From positions 34,101,106 to 34,165,105 of the forward strand of contig NC_092100.1 in the NCBI RefSeq assembly GCF_045679555.1: a stretch of 64,000 bases of DNA. Reading direction: 5' to 3'. Shown piece by piece: positions 63,426 through 64,000 of this stretch (position 1 is the stretch's first letter; every line of letters begins with the position of its first letter). The DNA is from Salvelinus alpinus (lineage: Eukaryota; Chordata; Actinopteri; Salmoniformes; Salmonidae). Made by a program: the position numbers and the translations under genes. Under the pieces are notes generated by a model. The model had not been told where the DNA came from and made no database searches. It saw only the letters and a list, made by a program, of their open reading frames with translations.

Positions 63426-64000
63426 ATTACACTGTAATAAACATACACACCAACACCACTGTACTGTTCAAGACTACACTGACTGCCTCTTCTGAACTGC
63501 TGCTGGCATGGGAGGCAGTTCACTCTTACATCCTTCATTAGTATACAGTGGTTCCTCCTTTAAAAGTTGTGCCATACTGCGGCACACCTTGCGTGCTGCT
63601 GCAGCATTCTGTGGCACGTCATTTAATTGTCAGACATTTTTTCTGTTAATGCAAGTTATTGCTAGTTTGACCACCAGATGGCATCTTTGAAAAGCATTTG
63701 ATAGTATTCCATATTGGTATTACCAGAGAATTTAAAACCTTTTTGTAATAACATAGTATATGGGATTGATTTTAAGAAATATGGCTTAATTAATTTGATT
63801 AATATTATGTTGTTTCTATTCAGAGAAAAACGAAACTCCAGGGTTTCCGTTAGGATTGAATGGAACATATGGCGCTGTACAACGTGACGGTCGGGAGTAG
63901 GCTACAGGATTGGAGGATTCAAAATTGTTTGCCTTCATTAGACAACTTTGTTCAAATATTTCTGTAAATCAGTGATATTTATTCCCATAGTAATTCGTTA
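63426..64000. other. Window end without recognised features
   Basis: A/T-rich sequence with no ORF or repeat end that I can support. Confidence 0.45.

Overview
The window looks like salmonid fish DNA (trout, salmon or char). It holds three spliced vertebrate genes in an unusually dense layer of transposons of the kinds that fill salmonid genomes: several Tc1/mariner families including a Sleeping Beauty-type copy, Rex1-like and L2-like LINEs with fish-type 3' tails, a tRNA-derived SINE, and long GT/CA microsatellites. No species can be named from the sequence alone.

Host genes. (1) A class II ADP-ribosylation factor (arf5-like) lies on the minus strand. Six coding exons between 18,972 and 10,017 give a 180-residue small GTPase, with a palindromic CRE upstream of its ATG. 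(2) A seven-helix, GPCR-like protein resembling TMEM116 lies on the plus strand. Twelve coding exons between 21,270 and 28,747 join in frame to 348 residues. It is divergent from arf5. (3) neto2 lies on the minus strand, convergent with the tmem116-like gene. Twelve coding exons between 56,656 and 39,255 give about 553 residues (signal peptide, two CUB domains, LDLa, one membrane helix, cytoplasmic tail). All three reading frames stay open across every proposed splice, so all look functional.

Layout. 1-8 kb is transposon debris: Tc1 ends, a Sleeping Beauty-type pseudogene, an L1-like fragment, and a Rex1-like LINE split by a Tc1 element. 8.6-19.1 kb is the arf5 gene; its 6.8-kb intron 4 holds a three-level nest (LINE > Tc1 > second Tc1), a SINE and a palindromic DNA element. 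19.5-20.8 kb is repeat debris. 21-28.8 kb is the tmem116-like gene, with a LINE in intron 1 and a microsatellite plus MITE in intron 10. 29-38.5 kb is intergenic; it carries an intron-containing IS630/Tc1-mariner element (33,974-36,312) and a chimeric RT/transposase ORF. 39-57.6 kb is neto2. Its 11.9-kb intron 8 is mostly a fold-back repeat that received an L2-like LINE with a single open 979-codon ORF and a non-autonomous LTR retrotransposon with a 5-bp target duplication. 57.8-63.4 kb is a LINE inserted in another, unrelated LINE.

The host genes show no shared pathway: Arf5 acts in Golgi/ERGIC vesicle traffic, Neto2 is an auxiliary subunit of kainate receptors, and the TMEM116-like protein has no assigned role here. 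The most unusual content is in the mobile elements: the DD35E transposase with two introns and an Arg/Gly-rich N-terminus, the proline-rich ORF that starts inside an LTR, and a perfect inverted duplication at the LTR/host junction that appears to have been primed by a hairpin encoded in the LTR.
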